A stretch of 64,000 nucleotides of DNA from Scatomorpha sp040765295 (GCA_040765295.1 JAXGSB010000001.1:1736001-1800000), one strand, 5' to 3'. Counted from the first letter of the stretch, positions 50,461 to 60,529 are shown. Made by a program: numbers and translations. The notes: generated from the letters alone by a model not told the origin.

Positions 50461-53265
50461 TTAGCTCTTTATGCTTTTTAATGTTGCGGCGCAGCGGGCG
50501 CAGAGTTCCGGCTCCGTCTCGTCGGCTCCGATATCCTCGGTGCGCATCCAACAGCGTGGGCACTTGGGAAGCTCGCTGGCTTCAACCTTTATTACTACTC
50601 CCTCGAGTTTCTCGCTCTTAAAGCCCTCGATCTCTGCATCGGTAAAGCCAAGTTCGGAAACTATGAAGAGGGTTCTTAAATCCCAGCTCAAAAGCGGCTC
50701 AATCTTTGAGCTTTTCTTTATTGTGAGCTTGGCATCCAAGGGTTTTCCGACCTTTTTCTCGTTGCGGGCAAGCTCTATGGCCTTGTTGACCTCATCGCGA
50801 AGCGCGAGCAGGAGTTCCCAGTCTTTAAGCTCGTCGTCGCTCATTTTAAAGGACTCTTCGGGCTTCTTTATGTCGTTTAACATGACATGGCGCACATCGT
50901 CCTCGGCTCTGTGGGGCATGCTCTGCCAAATCTCGTTTGTTGTAAATGCGAGTATGGGGGCGAGCAGTCTTACTATTCTGTCGAGAATCTCGTACATGGT
51001 GTATTGCGCCGCTCTTCTGCCTAAAGAATCTGGAGCCTCACAATAGAGCCTGTCTTTGATTATATCGAGGTAGAAGCTCGACATATCGACAACACAGAAC
51101 TGGTGAATGGCGTTTGTGACAATATAGAACTCATACTTTTCGAAGGCATCTATGCACTTTTCGGTGAGCTCGTTGAGCCTGTGCAGAGCCCAGCGGTCGA
51201 GAGTGTGGAGCTTATCGGTGTCAAAGCTCTCGGCAGGATCAAAATCGTGTATGTTGCCGAGTATGAATCGGGCTGTATTTCTTATCTTGAGATACTTCTC
51301 GGAAAGCTGCTTGAATATGGCTTCGGAGCATCTGACATCGAGGCGGTAATCGGTTGAGCCGACCCAAAGCCTTATGAGTTCGGCGCCGTATTTGGGAATT
51401 ACCTCCTCGGGGTAGATGCCGTTGCCCAGCGACTTGTGCATGGCCTTGCCTTCGCCGTCGACTGTCCAGCCGTGGCAGAGACAGGACTTATAGGGCGCCT
51501 TGCCCTTCAGGGCAACTCCTATAAGCAGAGACGACTGGAACCAGCCTCTGAACTGGTCGCCGCCCTCGAGATACATCTCGGCAGGCCATCTGCCCGGAGA
51601 ATCGAGCTCCATCGAGGCAATGTGCGTGCTGCCCGAATCGAACCAGCCGTCAAGAGTATCTGTTTCCTTTGTAAATTTGCCGCTATTGCCGCAGTGGGGG
51701 CAGTTAAAGTTCTCGGGCAGAAGATAGGCGGCGTCTTTGTCGAACCATGCGTTGGATGACTCCTTGCCGAAAATTTTGGAAACTTTTTCTATTGTCTCGG
51801 GTGTGCAGACGGGTTTTCCGCAGTCGCCGCAATAGAAAACAGGTATGGGAAGTCCCCATTTTCTCTGACGGGAAATGCACCAGTCGGCTCTTTCCCTAAT
51901 CATTGCGACCATGCGCTCGTGGCCCCACTCGGGAATCCACTCGACCTCGCCCGCGGCTCTGACCGCTTCTTCTTTGAAAGCGTCGACAGAGCAGAACCAC
52001 TGGTCGGTGGCTCTGTAGAGTATGGGCGTCTTGCAGCGCCAGCAGTGCGGATACTGATGCATGATATCCTCGTAGGCAACCAAAGCGCCGCTCTCGGCGA
52101 GGTCTTTGACTATCTCTTCCGAGGCCTCATCGGTTTTTAGGCCTTCATACTTGCCGGCCTCCTCAGTCATTCTGCCGTGATCGTCAACAGGGACGATTAT
52201 GCCTATCTCTATACCGCGGCGGTCGTATGCTCTGCAGATTTCATAGTCTTCGTGGCCGTGGCCGGGAGCGATGTGCACGCAGCCCGTACCGGACTCAACA
52301 CTGACAAAGTCATCGTTGATTATAAGGCTGTCTCTGTTTAAGAAGGGATGCTCTGCGACCATAAGTTCGAATTCCGAGCCGGGAAGTTCCAGAATTTCTT
52401 CGAGCTCAGAGAAGCCGCAGGCCTTTTTAAATGCTTCGACGAGCTCCTTGGCGATAATATAGGTCTCGCCCGTGGGAAGCTTTGCCGCAACATAGCGTAT
52501 ATTCGGGCCAAGGCAGATGGCGAGGTTTCCGGGAAGCGTCCATGCCGTTGTTGTCCAGATGACAAAATAGGTATTATCGAGATCGAGCATCGGGAGCTTG
52601 CCCTTGTCGTCTTTCAGCTTAAAGCGAACATAGATGGTGCGGCAGTGGTCATCTCCGTATTCTATCTCGGCTTCAGCAAGCGCTGTTTCGTCGTGCGGGC
52701 ACCAATAGACCGGCTTTTTGCCCCTATAGATATAGCCCTTTTCATACATTGTGCCGAAAACCTTGACTTCTTCGGCTTCGAACTTGGGATTCATCGTGAG
52801 ATAATAGTTATCCCAATCACCCAAGCAGGCCATGCGCATAAACTGCTCTCTCTGTATTTCTACATATTTCTGCGCAAACTCTTGGCAGGCGCTGCGGAAC
52901 TCGGAGGCTGTCATCTCCTTGTGGCAGATCTGCTGGTGCTTGATTATTTCTGACTCTATGGGCATGCCGTGGTTATCCCAGCCCGGGATAAAAATTGCTT
53001 TGTGCCCACTTATGGCCTTATATCTCGTGATAAAATCCTTGATGCATTTATTTAAGGCTGTTCCCATGTGTATCATGCCGTTTGAGAAAGGAGGGCCGTC
53101 GTGCAAGTCGAAAATCGGGCGGCCTTCATTTTTCTCGAGCATTCTCTCGTAGAGCCCGAGTTCATACATTTCCTCGAGCATCTTCGGTTCCCTCACGGGG
53201 AGTGAGGCTCTCATGGGAAAATCGGTCTTCGGTAAATTTACTGTTTTGTTATAATCACGGGACAT
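50461..53265 (-). CDS. ileS: Isoleucyl-tRNA synthetase
   Basis: 934 residues. The class I signature appears as SNGMIHMGTALNK near residue 63, where HIGH reads HMGT, and the second motif as GKAMHKSLGN near 611, where KMSKS reads AMHKS. Both variants are plausible for a clostridial lineage. The C-terminal zinc site is CPRCWMRTEDIG with a second CARC. The enzyme charges tRNA-Ile. There is no visible T-box leader: the gap to divIVA is 53 bases. Confidence 0.96.
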   Translation of the reverse strand: MSRDYNKTVNLPKTDFPMRASLPVREPKMLEEMYELGLYERMLEKNEGRPIFDLHDGPPFSNGMIHMGTALNKCIKDFITRYKAISGHKAIFIPGWDNHGMPIESEIIKHQQICHKEMTASEFRSACQEFAQKYVEIQREQFMRMACLGDWDNYYLTMNPKFEAEEVKVFGTMYEKGYIYRGKKPVYWCPHDETALAEAEIEYGDDHCRTIYVRFKLKDDKGKLPMLDLDNTYFVIWTTTAWTLPGNLAICLGPNIRYVAAKLPTGETYIIAKELVEAFKKACGFSELEEILELPGSEFELMVAEHPFLNRDSLIINDDFVSVESGTGCVHIAPGHGHEDYEICRAYDRRGIEIGIIVPVDDHGRMTEEAGKYEGLKTDEASEEIVKDLAESGALVAYEDIMHQYPHCWRCKTPILYRATDQWFCSVDAFKEEAVRAAGEVEWIPEWGHERMVAMIRERADWCISRQRKWGLPIPVFYCGDCGKPVCTPETIEKVSKIFGKESSNAWFDKDAAYLLPENFNCPHCGNSGKFTKETDTLDGWFDSGSTHIASMELDSPGRWPAEMYLEGGDQFRGWFQSSLLIGVALKGKAPYKSCLCHGWTVDGEGKAMHKSLGNGIYPEEVIPKYGAELIRLWVGSTDYRLDVRCSEAIFKQLSEKYLKIRNTARFILGNIHDFDPAESFDTDKLHTLDRWALHRLNELTEKCIDAFEKYEFYIVTNAIHQFCVVDMSSFYLDIIKDRLYCEAPDSLGRRAAQYTMYEILDRIVRLLAPILAFTTNEIWQSMPHRAEDDVRHVMLNDIKKPEESFKMSDDELKDWELLLALRDEVNKAIELARNEKKVGKPLDAKLTIKKSSKIEPLLSWDLRTLFIVSELGFTDAEIEGFKSEKLEGVVIKVEASELPKCPRCWMRTEDIGADETEPELCARCAATLKSIKS

Positions 53266-53318
53266 TCTATCTCTCCATTACTTTGCGCTGCAAGAGCGCA
53301 TTATTTAAACTTATAATC

Positions 53319-54023
53319 CTAGAAAAATCTGGTCTGGTCTTCCAAAGCTTCTTCTTCGCGAAACTCGGGCGCCATATTGTATCTCCTTGTAAAATCCTCT
53401 TCCGTATTTTCGGGAGTCTCGGGTATTTCGGGAATGCTGTAAGACTCCTCTTCCCTACTGAACAGGGGAGCAAAAACCTGTTCCTCTTCAAGCTCTTCCT
53501 CCTTCGCTTCTTCAGGCTCGGCAGGCGCTGCTATCGGCTCGGACACAGGAATCCGAGTCGGCTCTTCTCTGAAGGCCTTGCTCTCCGAGAGCCTGTCGAG
53601 CAGGTCGAGCTGATTTACACAGAGCGCTCTGGCGTTCTCAAAGTAGGAAGCCACAGACTCCTTGGCACGAAGGAGCATCTGCTCGGCCTCTTCGTTTTCT
53701 CTTTGGAGTTTCTCTCTCGCCTCAAGAGCTTCTATTTTGGCATTCTCAAGCAAGCTTTCGGCTTCACTCTTTGCCTTTTCTTCCATCTCGAGGGCTATCC
53801 TGCGGCTGGCATCCAGAGCCAGACGCATTGAATCTTCTGTTCTGCGGTACTCTTCAATTTTATCTACAAGCACCTTCATTTTGGCTCTGAGCGTCATGTT
53901 GTCCTTATAAATCGCCTCAAACTCGTCTGCCACTTCACCTAGGAAGCTCTCGACTGCGCCCATGTCAAAGCCGCCAAATACCGCCTTTTCGAAACTCTGT
54001 TCTCTAATATCCTGAGGAGTCAT
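53319..54023 (-). CDS. divIVA: DivIVA-domain cell-division/polarity protein
   Basis: 234 residues. The N-terminal lipid-binding domain starts MTPQDIREQSFEKAVFGGFD, then GAVESFLGEVADEFEAIY, the standard DivIVA pattern. A coiled coil covers about 35-160 and a long acidic tail follows. DivIVA binds curved membrane at the division site and poles, and recruits partners. It lies between sepF and ileS, as in other Firmicutes. Confidence 0.92.
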   Translation of the reverse strand: MTPQDIREQSFEKAVFGGFDMGAVESFLGEVADEFEAIYKDNMTLRAKMKVLVDKIEEYRRTEDSMRLALDASRRIALEMEEKAKSEAESLLENAKIEALEAREKLQRENEEAEQMLLRAKESVASYFENARALCVNQLDLLDRLSESKAFREEPTRIPVSEPIAAPAEPEEAKEEELEEEQVFAPLFSREEESYSIPEIPETPENTEEDFTRRYNMAPEFREEEALEDQTRFF

Positions 54024-54075
54024 AATATCATCCCTTTCTAATCTTACTTAGCCTATATTTCTAGCAATTTGTCTG

Positions 54076-54624
54076 TTAAAAGCTGTAGCCGCTGCCTCCG
54101 TCCGCGGAAAACTGGCCCATCACGACTTCGTCGAGGACATCGGCATTCTGGGGCATTATGAGGAATATGCTGCCCGAAACCTTTTGGATTTTTCCACCCA
54201 AGGTGTAGGCAACGCCCGAGAGAAAGTCGAGCATTCTTCTCGCTGTTGCTTTGTCGGTATTTTCGATATTCATAATAACCGTATTTCCGTCTTTTAGGTG
54301 ATTCGCAATTCCCGTTCCGTCCTCAAAGTGCATGGGCGTGATAAGAACCACTTTTTGCCCTCTGCCTCCGTACGAAGGGGCGGGCTTGCTTTTTCTCTCC
54401 CTGCGGCTCTCCTGCCTTATTCGCAGAGGCGGCAGGGGCTCGTCCATCATTTGTTCCTGCTCATCCAGGCTCTCTTCCGCAAAAAAACTCTGGCGTTCCG
54501 GACGTCCGAAATAGCCGGATCCGCTTTGACTGCCGATGGGTGCCGGTGCATCGGCCTCATCGAAAAAATCGTCGTCTTCTTCGTATGGTCTTGTCAGTCT
54601 CTTAAGCTCGTCAAATAGTCCCAA
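54076..54624 (-). CDS. sepF: Cell-division protein SepF
   Basis: 182 residues. The N-terminus MGLFDELKRL is the usual membrane-binding amphipathic helix, followed by a disordered linker of about 80 residues and the SepF core, with VVLITPMHFEDGTGIANHL and ARRMLDFLSGVAYTLGG. It tethers FtsZ to the membrane. TTG at 54624 is chosen as start because the ATG nine bases upstream has its AAGGA site in direct contact, while the TTG has a good spacing and matches the family N-terminus. Confidence 0.92.
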   Translation of the reverse strand: MGLFDELKRLTRPYEEDDDFFDEADAPAPIGSQSGSGYFGRPERQSFFAEESLDEQEQMMDEPLPPLRIRQESRRERKSKPAPSYGGRGQKVVLITPMHFEDGTGIANHLKDGNTVIMNIENTDKATARRMLDFLSGVAYTLGGKIQKVSGSIFLIMPQNADVLDEVVMGQFSADGGSGYSF

Positions 54625-54674
54625 TAATATCATTCCTTCTATATAAGGGCCTCAGCCTGTACTTGAGGCCAAAA

Positions 54675-55358
54675 TCAGTATTTTCTTTCTCCGAAGATGG
54701 CACTGCCGACGCGGACAAGGTTCGCGCCGTTTTGTATTGCAAGTTCAAAATCTTGGCTCATGCCCATGGATAAAAAATCCATAGACACATTATTATATCT
54801 TTTTTGGCTGCTGTCAACAAAAAGCTCGTACATTTCCTCAAAAAAAGGTGATTTTTCGGCATTTTTCTCCAACGGCGGAGGTATGGCCATAATGCCTCTT
54901 ACGTAAATTCCTTTAAGCTCGCTCGCAAGCTCCAGGGCTTTGGGAACTTCTTCCTTTAAAAAACCGCCCTTGCTCTCTTCTTTTCCAATGTTGACTTGCA
55001 GCAATATGTCCTGAATTATTCCCTGTCCTTCGGCTCGATTTGATATGAGCCTGAGGAGTTTTTCGCTCGACACCGACTCGATTAGGTCACACTCGCCCAC
55101 AATGTTTTTCACCTTGTTGGACTGCAGCGTTCCTATAAAGTGGAGTCTTGCGCCCTCATATGCGCCCTCCGCTTTCTTGCGCAGGAGCTCTTGCACCCTG
55201 TTTTCTCCGCAGCCCCACACTCCAGCATCTATTGCCTCGCGTATGAGCGCGCTTCCCTTCTGCTTTGAAGCGGCGAGAACATGTACCTCTCTGCCGTTAG
55301 AGGCTATAAGCACGCGTTCTTTTATTTTTTTTAAGTTCTCTGCAACTTTTCCGTTCAT
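54675..55358 (-). CDS. yggS: YggS-family pyridoxal phosphate homeostasis protein
   Basis: 227 residues of the alanine racemase-like barrel. The cofactor lysine is in VHVLAASKQK; the pattern GCGENRVQELLRK, FIGTLQSNKVKNI and SMGMSQDFELAI is conserved. The protein holds and buffers pyridoxal phosphate; its location beside sepF is common in Firmicutes. It lies four bases after miaA. Confidence 0.93.
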   Translation of the reverse strand: MNGKVAENLKKIKERVLIASNGREVHVLAASKQKGSALIREAIDAGVWGCGENRVQELLRKKAEGAYEGARLHFIGTLQSNKVKNIVGECDLIESVSSEKLLRLISNRAEGQGIIQDILLQVNIGKEESKGGFLKEEVPKALELASELKGIYVRGIMAIPPPLEKNAEKSPFFEEMYELFVDSSQKRYNNVSMDFLSMGMSQDFELAIQNGANLVRVGSAIFGERKY

Positions 55359-55362
55359 TTTT

Positions 55363-56319
55363 TTATAAGAATTTCTCTTTCTCTATTATTGAAAGCGCCT
55401 CGCGCATGGCAAAGTCCATGTCGGGCATCAAATCAAACTCTATCCAATTTAAATTCTCGGCGGCTCTCATAAAGGTGAGTTGCCGCTTGGCATATCTTCG
55501 TGAATTTTTCTTAAGTTCGGTCTCGGCATCATCTAGTGTGCACTCTCCCCTGAGGTAGGGAAAGAGCTCCTTATAGCCTATAGCTTGCATTGCTCCTGCG
55601 CTCCGGGGAAGTTTTAGGCTCATGAGATATGCAGCCTCTTCCAATATGCCCTCGGAGAGCATTTTTTCAGCCCTGCGCTCTATGCGATCATAGAGTGTTT
55701 TTCTCTCTTTAAAGCCGAGAGCAAAGCAAAGCGACTTGAATTTGCTTTTTCGCTCTTGGCTCTCTTTGTCGAACTGAGTTATTGTTTTGCCCGTGAGAAG
55801 ATAAAACTCATAAGCTCTCACTATGCGCTTTTTGTCGTTAGCTGCAAGCCGCTCCGCCCTCTCCGGGTCGAACTGACGAAGTTCGTTCAGCATTGCATTG
55901 CCGCCTATTTCATCATAGCGCTCGGTCAGTTCTTTTCTGGTGAGCCTGCGAAACTCCTCTTCGCCTTCCTCGGAAAATTCCCTGCCCTTGAGCAGGGAAT
56001 CGATGTAAAGCCAGGTGCCTCCGACAACTATGGGAAGTTTTCCTCTTTCTGTTATATCTTCGCTCACAGCCTCGGCGTCTTTTAAGAAGGCCGCCACGGA
56101 ATAGCTCTCATGAGGCTCTAAAATGTCTATCAGGTGGTGTGGAACTCTCGCCTGCTCTTCTTTTGTGGGCTTCGCCGTGCCTATATTTAGCCCCTTGTAT
56201 ATTTGCATGGAGTCTGCCGATATGATTTCCCCGCCGAGCTCCTCGGCCAGTCGAATTCCGAACTCCGTCTTCCCCGAGGCCGTAGGGCCGCTTATGACAA
56301 GGAGTTTCAACTTAGCCAC
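55363..56319 (-). CDS. miaA: tRNA dimethylallyltransferase
   Basis: 318 residues. The P-loop ISGPTASGKTEFG, the DSMQIYKGL element and NIGTAKP are all present. MiaA prenylates A37 in tRNAs reading codons that begin with U. GTG at 56319 is taken as start because GAGG lies just upstream and the protein then begins at the family N-terminus. A longer in-frame reading would overlap the preceding gene for over 200 bases and is unlikely. Confidence 0.94.
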   Translation of the reverse strand: MAKLKLLVISGPTASGKTEFGIRLAEELGGEIISADSMQIYKGLNIGTAKPTKEEQARVPHHLIDILEPHESYSVAAFLKDAEAVSEDITERGKLPIVVGGTWLYIDSLLKGREFSEEGEEEFRRLTRKELTERYDEIGGNAMLNELRQFDPERAERLAANDKKRIVRAYEFYLLTGKTITQFDKESQERKSKFKSLCFALGFKERKTLYDRIERRAEKMLSEGILEEAAYLMSLKLPRSAGAMQAIGYKELFPYLRGECTLDDAETELKKNSRRYAKRQLTFMRAAENLNWIEFDLMPDMDFAMREALSIIEKEKFL

Positions 56320-57052
56320 TCGATTCCTCTTCCGCTCTTTCACAAAGTTCTGTTTCGGGAGAATTTTCCGATTCCGGCACAGCCTCGCTCTTTCGTGTAT
56401 TCTCCGCCTGCTCTCGGCCTTCTTCGGATTCTTTTTCCCTTTCTTCTCGCTCTTTTTTTTCGGCAGCCAGTTTATCGCAGCAGTCTCTGATTGCCTCCAA
56501 AAGTATCTCGCTTTCCGCCTCGTCCAAAATTCTGTGCAAGAGGGAATATTTGTCATCTCCCTCTAAAACGGGAACAGCTTTTTGATAGAGAATTTTACCG
56601 ACATTGCCCTCCTTATCGGGCATAAAAACCGTGCTGCCGCTGAGCTTGAGTCCCATTTCCAAGCTTTTTTTGAGACTCTCTTCTTCTCCGGCATTTAAAA
56701 AAGCGGGGTAAAGGCTATGCTTAGTCGCTATTATCCTGCCGGCGAAGGCGCAGGCCAAACTGGGCGCAATTCTCTCGCCCACTCCGGGCGCGATGACAAG
56801 CTCAATGTCAAGGTCGGCAAGTTTGTTGAGTATGGCCAAGGTGAAACTGGCTTCATTTGGAAAGAGCTCTCTGTTGACAAGATATACCGGCACACCTGCA
56901 TGCCGGGCTCTCTCTAAAGCGCGGCTGTTTTCCTGATTGACTATCACTGCCGAAAGCTCTATGTTCTCAAGCTCTTCAAAAAAGATTGAGTCAAGTACAC
57001 ACTGTATCTGAAATCCGCCGGCGCCAAAGGACAAAATAGCCGTATTAATCAT
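56312..57052 (-). CDS. PurN-like formyltransferase-fold protein without its catalytic triad
   Basis: 246 residues. Residues 1-190 follow glycinamide ribonucleotide formyltransferase (PurN): SFGAGGFQIQCVLDS, AGRIIATKHSLYPAF, STVFMPDKEGNVGKILYQ and AVPVLEGDDKYSLLHRI all align to the PurN pattern. The E. coli triad N106/H108/D144 aligns here to Ala109, Lys111 and Asn150, so the classic formyl transfer should be impossible. A Glu/Lys-rich tail (200-246) overlaps the miaA start. It starts four bases into the end of the pyruvyltransferase gene. The function is unknown; a binding or regulatory protein is likely. Confidence 0.7.
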   Translation of the reverse strand: MINTAILSFGAGGFQIQCVLDSIFFEELENIELSAVIVNQENSRALERARHAGVPVYLVNRELFPNEASFTLAILNKLADLDIELVIAPGVGERIAPSLACAFAGRIIATKHSLYPAFLNAGEEESLKKSLEMGLKLSGSTVFMPDKEGNVGKILYQKAVPVLEGDDKYSLLHRILDEAESEILLEAIRDCCDKLAAEKKEREEREKESEEGREQAENTRKSEAVPESENSPETELCERAEEESSG

Positions 57053-58146
57053 AGTCGAAGCTCCTCTCTGATAGCTTCGATAAGAACGCTGTTGACACTC
57101 GCATTTATTTTTCGGAGTTCACTTAGTCTCTGCTTCGAGTTCTCTCTTGAAAACTCCTCTTTTTGCTTTTTGAAGGCCTCGAAAAGCGTCTCAGCTGTGG
57201 CGGCTGCGCCGTCTTGGAGCGGATAAGCCATTTCCGCTGCAAACTCTCTTATCTTATCCCTCTGGCTGAGACCCATAGCCCTCGCTCCGCCAAGGGCTGC
57301 AAAAACAAGTCCATGCAGTCTTTCGGAAAGAACAAATTCGCTTTGAGAGATAATTAAAGCCAGATCTTCGTAGGCCACACCCTCACCGAGACTGATATGC
57401 GGCACCCTCTCTTCGATGAGGGCATCAATGAACATCTTCTCAATTCTTCTGTCTTCGTCCGACAGCGCCGCGAGAAGGATTCCCAGCCCTTCGTCTTTAT
57501 AGAGTCCTTTAGCAAATTTTTTAAGTTCTCTGAGCTCTCTATGCGTGTTTTCGCTTTCTTTAAGACAGAAAGCGGCATAGGGTTTTTTCTTTTTTGCCTC
57601 CGGGGTATTTTCACGAAGCTCCAGCGACACCGCCAAGTCACTCATGAGGTGAAGCTCTCCCCCATTAATTCCGGACTTTTTAAGCCACTCATAGCTCTCT
57701 CTGTCTCTCAGAGATATGAAGCGCGCATTGCTGACAACAGCTGAGCTCAGCTTTTTTCGCTCACGCCTTCTGAGCAGCGGGCTGATTGAAAAAGAGTGAA
57801 AGAAGACCGCCGTCTTCTTCTGCCTTGCCAGCTCTAAAAGCTGCAGATAGCTCCCCAGACTCTTGTGCAGCAGCATATTCTCAAGCATTATGCCTCCTGC
57901 ACTCACCATAACATCGGCCTTCTCCACAGCGGCTCGAAGCCTGAATGGGTTTTTCGCCTGCACGGCCTCGACGCCCAGGGCGGCGGCTGTCTCCGGTTTT
58001 TTTGTTATAACCGAGAGCTGCGCTTCCGGAAACGCCTTTGAAAGAAGCTTTACAAGCTCTGAGAGAATAATCTCATCGCCTATATTGCCTTCTCCGTAGT
58101 CTCCGCTGATTAGAATATTCGCCTTTTTCTCTGCTTTTTTACTCAT
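57049..58146 (-). CDS. csaB: Polysaccharide pyruvyltransferase, CsaB-like
   Basis: 365 residues. It starts with ILISGDYGEGNIGDEIIL, typical of CsaB-type enzymes; the middle holds SAGGIMLENMLLHKSLG, and SEFVLSERLHGLVFAALGG lies near residue 290. CsaB adds ketal pyruvate to a secondary cell-wall polymer, which anchors SLH-domain S-layer proteins. It is the first gene of the long minus-strand run and is divergent from the glycosyltransferase. The start at 58146 follows AGGGGTG; an in-frame upstream extension lies inside the leader. The substrate glycan is unknown. Confidence 0.87.
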   Translation of the reverse strand: MSKKAEKKANILISGDYGEGNIGDEIILSELVKLLSKAFPEAQLSVITKKPETAAALGVEAVQAKNPFRLRAAVEKADVMVSAGGIMLENMLLHKSLGSYLQLLELARQKKTAVFFHSFSISPLLRRRERKKLSSAVVSNARFISLRDRESYEWLKKSGINGGELHLMSDLAVSLELRENTPEAKKKKPYAAFCLKESENTHRELRELKKFAKGLYKDEGLGILLAALSDEDRRIEKMFIDALIEERVPHISLGEGVAYEDLALIISQSEFVLSERLHGLVFAALGGARAMGLSQRDKIREFAAEMAYPLQDGAAATAETLFEAFKKQKEEFSRENSKQRLSELRKINASVNSVLIEAIREELRL

Positions 58147-58192
58147 CAGACACCCCTGTTTTATTCCAAAATTAAGCGGATTTCGACTGTTT

Positions 58193-58221
58193 ATTATATC
58201 CCAAAACCCAAAGGCGGTCAA
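58193..58221 (-). promoter_or_regulatory. Promoter of the csaB-purN-like-miaA-division run
   Basis: On the minus strand TTGACC (58216-58221) and a perfect TATAAT (58193-58198) with a 17-base spacer; the leader is about 40 bases. Confidence 0.82.
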
Positions 58222-58275
58222 CTCCGGTTGCCTGCCGGCTGAAAAGCTGTTTTTATACTAAACTTCTTTGTTTTT

Positions 58276-58304
58276 TCAACAACTTATAGTACAATTAATA
58301 TAAT
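58276..58304 (+). promoter_or_regulatory. Promoter of the multi-domain glycosyltransferase
   Basis: TCAACA (58276-58281) and TATAAT (58299-58304) with a 17-base spacer. The leader is about 100 bases. Confidence 0.55.
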
Positions 58305-58412
58305 CTCATAAATATTCGGCAAGATTCAAAAACATCATCAAAAACCAACTTGCAGAGCATCTTTTTGCTTCGAATTTTACTTTTTATACTCAGTTTTCAG
58401 GGGGTGAGCCGC

Positions 58413-60529
58413 ATGAAGTTTTCGATTGTAATTGCCAATTATAACAACGAGAGCACATTAGAGCGCGCAATACGCAGTGCTTTGGAGCAGGACTACCCGA
58501 GTATTGAAGTCATCTGTGTGGACGACGCCTCTACAGACCGAAGTCTGGAAAAAATAAAGTTGTTTGAAGAGGGCGAAAACTTTATTCCGATCTTGCACGA
58601 GGAAAACAGCGGCTCAAGCTGCAGCAGACTCTCGGGCATTGAAAGGGCAAGCGGAGACTATCTTCTATTTTTAGACAGCGACGGCATGCTGACTCCGAAC
58701 TGTTGCAGTACGCTCGCCTCTGTTTTACAAAAAAAGCCCTATGATATCTTAGCCTTTGCTGTTGAAATAGAACATGAGCCTGTAGAATCCGAGCCTGATG
58801 AGGCGTATATAAATGCCGAGTTCAGCCCTTTGTGCAAAGATATGGATGGGGAAAGCTACCGCCTCGCCTTCTATGAAGAGCGCCTGATAAAACATACCCT
58901 TTGGAACAGGTGCTACAGTATAGAGCTCGCCCGCAAAACCGCGGCGGTTATGCACAAAGATTATATAAACCTCTATGACGATTACTACTTTAATTTTGTT
59001 TCCGGCCGCTATGTAAACTCATATTTCGGGATTCCCGACAAACTGATTCGCTGCAGCCTCGGCACGGGCATCCCTGCTGGAGATGCTTATACCGAGACCA
59101 AACTTGCCCAGGATCTAAACTCGGTCTTAAATGTTTTCAGACGCTGCCGAGAATTCTCGCATGAACAGGGCCTTGAAGAGTCTTATTTTAAGCATATAGA
59201 ATTGCATGAGCGTGAACAGGTCTTCAGTTTTTTAAAACGCATCAAGCTTATTCCCAAGAGCGAGCACAAGGAAATGATAAAACTTGTTCTCGATAATTTC
59301 GGCGCAGAGCAGTTTATCGCAAGTCTGAGCGATTTCTATGAGGACTCCTTTAACGCAGCGCTGGCCGAGTCAAATGAGAAACTAGCGGGTGTTTATGCCT
59401 CCAAGAGATACAAGCTCGGAAATATACTCCTTTATCTCCCCTCAAAAATAAAGAGCGCAATATGGTGTCTGCGGCATCGGGGTCTTCGTTATACTGTTTC
59501 ACTCGCGCTTGAGAAATTGCGAAAAGCTTACAGAGCAGCTGTGAGTTTTCTGAAAGGACAGGAAGAAATCCCGATAGATGAAGAAGAAAAAAAAATAAAG
59601 TTTTCGATTGTTATTACTAGCCGCAACAATGAGAGCTCCTTGGAGCGTGCAATATGCAGCGCCCTGGAGCAAGATTATGCGGACATTGAGCTCATATGCG
59701 TGGATGACGCTTCCACAGACCGAAGCCGGGAAATAATAGGGTCATTTGAAAACAGGGAAAACTTTATCCCTATTTACCTTGAAGAAAGCAGCGGCTCAAG
59801 CTGCAGCAGACTCTTGGGAATTGAAAGGGCAGGCGGAGACTATCTTCTCTTTTTAGACAGCGGCGACATGCTGATGCCGAACTGCTGCAGTGCCTTGGCC
59901 AAAGTGCTGAAAAGAAAAGCCTGTGACATTTTGGGTTTCGGCACAGAGCCGGAATATACCGTTGTAAAATCTCAGTCGGAGAGAGCGCGGTTGGAGAAGC
60001 ACTTCAGCCCCAAGCGCGCAAGGCTCGACTCCAAGGGCTACCGCCGAGCTTTTTATGAGAAGAAGCAAATAAAACACGATCTCCGAAGCAAGTGCTACAG
60101 CATAGAGCTCGCCCGGAAAGCGGCGTCAAAAATGCAAAAGGATCACATAAATCTCTGTGACGATTTTTACTTCAGTTTTATTGCCGCTCTCTATGTGAAC
60201 TCATACTGCGGATCTTCCAAGAAGCTGATTCGACACCGCTTCGGCACGGATATCCCTGTAGCCGACGCCTATAACAAGACCGAACTTGTTCAGGATCTAA
60301 ATTCAGTCTTAAATGTTTTCAGGCTTTGTCGAGAATTTGCATGTGAAAAGACCTTGGAAGAGACTTATTTCAGATATATAAGTCTGTATGAGCGTGAGCA
60401 AATTTTCGGTTTTTTAGAGCGCATCAAATTTCTCCCCAAGAGCGAGCATGAGGATATGACAAAACTTATCCTCGAGCAGTTCGGCGCGGAGCAGTTCATT
60501 GTAAGTCTGAGTGATTTCTGTGAGTCTTC
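58413..60529 (+). repeat. In-gene tandem duplication of the GT2 domain (first unit about 58413-59359, second about 59598-60529)
   Basis: The two units share long near-identical nucleotide stretches, for example GCGGCTCAAGCTGCAGCAGA at about 58610 and again at about 59792, and GGAGACTATCTTCT. Such DNA-level similarity points to a fairly recent duplication within one gene. Confidence 0.75.

Noticed and set aside
53266..53318. T-box leader before ileS
   Set aside because: The gap is only 53 bases and carries no T-box or specifier-loop pattern.
56320..56556. A long N-terminal extension of MiaA
   Set aside because: It would overlap the PurN-like gene in another frame across a Glu/Lys-rich tail; low-complexity codons keep both frames open. 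MiaA proteins start at the P-loop region.
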